NCBI GenBank assembly: GCA_963664675.2
Contig: CAXXLB010000014.1
Span: 372,001-436,000 of the forward strand
Source of the DNA: JASGMR01 sp963664675
GTDB lineage: Bacteria; Thermotogota; Thermotogae; Petrotogales; Kosmotogaceae
DNA: 64,000 nt
Reading direction: 5' to 3'
Under the pieces are notes generated by a model that did no database searches, had not been told where the DNA came from, and saw only the letters and a list, made by a program, of their open reading frames with translations. Positions 62,911-64,000 of this stretch are shown here, piece by piece. Position 1 is the stretch's first letter; each line of letters opens with the position of its first letter. Both the position numbers and the translations under genes were made by a program.

Positions 62911-63633
62911 TTATAGTTTTGAAGCCGCTTCTTCATCCAGAAACAGGGTAATATCGGGATGGAGCTGTAATATTGACGAAGGTGTGTCGATGCTTATTTT
63001 TCCCCTGACAGTTTTGAAAATGGCCTCTGCCTTTTCTATCCCCGTAGCGATCAAGATGATTTTTTGACAGTTAAGAATGGTCTTTATCCCCATAGTTATT
63101 GCTTTTTTTGGTACATCTTCAATGCTGTCGAAAAACCGTGAATTTGCTTCTATAGTTTCTTTTTTCAATTCCACCAGGTGCGTGGTCGAATCAAATTCTA
63201 CCCCAGGTTCGTTGAAACCGATATGTCCATTTCTTCCTATTCCAAGTATTTGAAGGTCAATACCGCCGCAGGAATCTATTTTTTTATTATATTCTTCACA
63301 GACTGTTTTTGGATCGCCGATTCCATTCGGTATATTTATATTTTCTTTGTTCACATTAATATGATCGAATAAATTTGTGTTCATGAAATAGTGATAACTC
63401 TGGAAATGGTCTTCGGAAATACCATAGTATTCATCTAGATTGAATGTGGTTATTTCCGAGAAATCTATTATTCCATATTCGTACATTTTGATCAATGTCG
63501 AATATGTTCCTATGGGCGATGAGCCCGTTGCAAATCCCAAAATTGATCTGTTTTTGTAAATTATCTGTCTGGCCACAATCGATGCAACTCTTCTGCTGAT
63601 TTTTTTATAACTGTCTATAATTTCTATTTTCAC
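62911..63633 (-). CDS. nagB: Glucosamine-6-phosphate deaminase
   Basis: Converts glucosamine 6-phosphate to fructose 6-phosphate and ammonia, the last step of amino-sugar use. In 240 residues it shows LGFATGSSPIGTYSTLI, TTFNLDEYYGI with the catalytic aspartate, LGIGRNGHIGFNEPG and HLVELKKETI. This is the short form without the long C-terminal allosteric extension of the enterobacterial enzyme. It complements the GH84 importer operon at 1.9-8 kb. It follows the next gene by about 50 bases on the minus strand. Confidence 0.94.
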   Translation of the reverse strand: MKIEIIDSYKKISRRVASIVARQIIYKNRSILGFATGSSPIGTYSTLIKMYEYGIIDFSEITTFNLDEYYGISEDHFQSYHYFMNTNLFDHINVNKENINIPNGIGDPKTVCEEYNKKIDSCGGIDLQILGIGRNGHIGFNEPGVEFDSTTHLVELKKETIEANSRFFDSIEDVPKKAITMGIKTILNCQKIILIATGIEKAEAIFKTVRGKISIDTPSSILQLHPDITLFLDEEAASKL

Positions 63634-63683
63634 CAGTACTCCTCCTTAAAAAATGTTGTAAAAAGTATTTTGATTATATGTGA

Positions 63684-64000
63684 TTATCTTCTTCGCCAAT
63701 CCTTTATTGAATCTTTATATTTGCTCTGTTCTGTGTTAACATAGTTGAATTCTTTATCTATATAAAAATCAGGAGTTAAATATGAATCTTCTATATTCGA
63801 ACCGGAAATTATTTTTGAGTATTCACCAATAAAAGAATTTTTGATAGTCGTATGTCCATTTATTATTGAATTTTTTCCTATGAATACCGGTCCTATTAAA
63901 TTCACACCGTCTTCAACAATAGAACCTGAACTAATATAAACGGGAGGTTCAATGTGTACATCTTTACCGATTTTTACGGCATTCTCTGTTTTAATGCCGG
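63684..64000 (-). CDS. C-terminal part of a sugar-nucleotidyltransferase-like protein
   Basis: Partial: the start lies beyond the window edge. The visible ~105 residues are left-handed beta-helix hexapeptide repeats: VKIGKDVHIEPPVYISSGS, GPVFIGKNSIINGHTTIKN, SFIGEYSKIISGSNIEDS. A tail DSIKDWRRR ends it. Such repeats end bacterial glucose-1-phosphate or mannose-1-phosphate nucleotidyltransferases and N-acetyltransferases. The catalytic domain is not in view, so the substrate cannot be named. It lies upstream of nagB and may be in its operon. Confidence 0.75.
   Translation of the reverse strand, partial: GIKTENAVKIGKDVHIEPPVYISSGSIVEDGVNLIGPVFIGKNSIINGHTTIKNSFIGEYSKIISGSNIEDSYLTPDFYIDKEFNYVNTEQSKYKDSIKDWRRR

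Overview
The window is about 36% G+C and reads like a chromosome segment from an anaerobic, carbohydrate-fermenting bacterium, most likely a member of the Thermotogota (Petrotogales/Kosmotogales-like). This is an inference from the gene set: sugar ABC import with a ROK regulator, GH84, GH36 and GH13 enzymes, oxygen-sensitive ribonucleotide reductase NrdD/NrdG, several radical SAM enzymes, split glycine decarboxylase (GcvPA/GcvPB) and ATP-dependent phosphofructokinase next to pyruvate kinase. No rRNA or other decisive marker is present, so a low-G+C clostridial relative cannot be excluded.

Layout. 1-8.0 kb: a lone glycosyltransferase, then an amino-sugar operon (ROK regulator, sugar-binding protein, two permeases, a GH84 N-acetylglucosaminidase). 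The first permease is split by a frameshift at a run of nine T, and the second carries a large inserted extracytoplasmic domain. 8.2-15.3 kb: a surface-polysaccharide region with two GDP-mannose dehydratase paralogs in convergent orientation around nested insertion sequences (an IS256-family remnant cut by an IS3-family element), then two glycosyltransferases. 15.7-19.4 kb: an exported SAM hydroxide adenosyltransferase, an IS200 tnpA remnant, a divergent LysE exporter/XRE-cupin pair and a PHP phosphoesterase. 19.5-29 kb: a trehalose-synthase-like GH13, an exported ankyrin protein, a pRiA4b ORF-3-like protein, guaB, a PadR/HAAS pair and a GH36 alpha-galactosidase. 29-34 kb: nrdD-nrdG, an exonuclease and an M20 amidohydrolase.

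33.9-40.4 kb is a tightly packed operon: a small unknown gene, glpK, tsaE, lon, engB and cardiolipin synthase. Convergent to it is the most interesting pair in the window: a divergent Hsp70 directly downstream of a membrane-anchored protein that ends in a GrpE-like head, which looks like a dedicated membrane chaperone with its own nucleotide exchange factor. 43-51.3 kb: YgiQ, a radical SAM/SPASM gene in an operon with a TetR regulator, tRNA-Thr, and the glycine cleavage genes gcvT-gcvH-gcvPA-gcvPB. 51.4-56.3 kb: a DUF2007 gene, pfkA-pyk, and groES-groEL behind an imperfect CIRCE operator.

56.3-64 kb: a sigma-A-type promoter before an exported thioredoxin-fold protein with Asp-rich calcium-type loops, a repeat-rich intergenic region, an operon of nucleosidase-like protein, spore-photoproduct-lyase-like radical SAM protein and M48 membrane protease, tRNA-Pro, an LD-carboxypeptidase, nagB, and the end of a sugar-nucleotidyltransferase-like gene that runs off the window. 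nagB and the GH84 operon together point to use of N-acetylglucosamine. A degenerate tandem repeat with an exact 11-bp period occurs at two distant intergenic sites (9264-9351 and 58524-58567).
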